Assembly (NCBI GenBank): GCA_947624845.1
Contig: CANQMB010000069.1
Location: 1 to 5,270, forward strand
Direction of reading: 5' to 3'
From: an uncultured Bacilli bacterium
GTDB lineage: Bacteria > Bacillota_I > Bacilli_A > RF39 > UBA660
DNA: 5,270 nt
In this document: piece after piece, positions 5,188-5,270 of the stretch
Layout: the number at the start of each line of letters is the position of its first letter
Numbering within the stretch: the first letter of the stretch is position 1
Made by a program: the position numbers and the translations under genes
Notes under the pieces: generated by a model
What the model was told of the DNA's origin: nothing
Database searches by the model: none
The model's input: only the letters and a program-made list of their open reading frames with translations

Positions 5188-5270
5188 TCCTGACAACGTC
5201 CTATTTTCGCGATAAAACTATCGTCGGCGCTGAAGAGCTTAACTTCTGTGTTCGGGATGGGAACAGGTGT
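5188..5270 (-). rRNA. rrf: 5S ribosomal RNA, 3' portion (5' end beyond the window)
   Basis: The minus strand contains the conserved 5S core: ACACCTGTTCCCATCCCGAA, then CACAGAAGTTAAGCTCTTCA and GCGCCGA, followed by a short variable arm and ATAGGACGTTGTCAGGA. The segment covers loops B/C through helices III, II, V/IV and the 3' strand of helix I; about 83 of the usual ~115 bases are here. The 3' end is placed near 5188 because TCAGGA should pair with the missing 5' end and a T run follows at once. It marks the end of an rRNA operon read on the same strand as all the protein genes. No tRNA follows before the terminator. Confidence 0.93.

Noticed and set aside
5173..5188. tRNA gene between the 5S rRNA and its terminator
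   Set aside because: Only about 16 T-rich bases separate them; no cloverleaf can fit.
1..5270. CRISPR array, insertion sequence or prophage
   Set aside because: No regularly spaced repeats, transposase or phage genes are visible; the only repeat is the inverted 22-nt hairpin pair.

Overview
The window is AT-rich (roughly one third G+C). Every gene I can support lies on the minus strand, behind purine-rich Shine-Dalgarno sites. The tsaE-tsaB-rimI-tsaD gene order, the 5S rRNA type, the sigma-A-like promoters and the U-tailed hairpin terminators point to a low-GC Bacillota. A gut-associated Bacilli/Erysipelotrichia- or Clostridia-like lineage fits best, but that last step is inference. TGA is used as a stop (end of tsaE) and no frame needs TGA read as Trp, so the standard bacterial code applies rather than the Mycoplasma code.

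Layout in transcription order, from high to low coordinates. (1) 5270-5188: the 3' part of a 5S rRNA, i.e. the end of an rRNA operon, followed by two hairpin terminators (about 5135-5172 and 5072-5124). (2) 5134-4834: an intergenic region with an orphan plus-strand promoter firing straight into a terminator, two inverted copies of a 22-nt hairpin, and a foldable leader ending at the next start codon. (3) 4833-2968: a 621-residue membrane-anchored surface protein with a C-terminal FGE/SUMF1-like (C-type-lectin-fold) domain. Its last ~40 residues look like the variable region of a diversity-generating-retroelement (DGR) target. (4) 2967-2857: a terminator-like hairpin and a good sigma-A promoter. 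(5) 2856-348: a compact tsaE-tsaB-rimI-tsaD operon ending in a U-rich hairpin. (6) 347-195: an extended -10 promoter and a structured ~90-nt leader. (7) 194-1: the N-terminal part of a FIST-domain protein that runs off the window.

TsaE, TsaB and TsaD are the three proteins that transfer threonylcarbamoyl from TC-AMP to A37 of ANN-decoding tRNAs (t6A). TsaC/TsaC2, which makes TC-AMP, is not here. RimI, the ribosomal-protein acetyltransferase, sits between tsaB and tsaD, as in many Bacillota.

The part that deserves attention is the large surface protein. It combines a signal-anchor, a beta-rich ectodomain and an FGE-like fold ending in a short segment at about 48% G+C, flanked by DNA at 23-30% G+C. 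No reverse transcriptase or template repeat is present in this window, so DGR involvement is a hypothesis that needs the rest of the genome.
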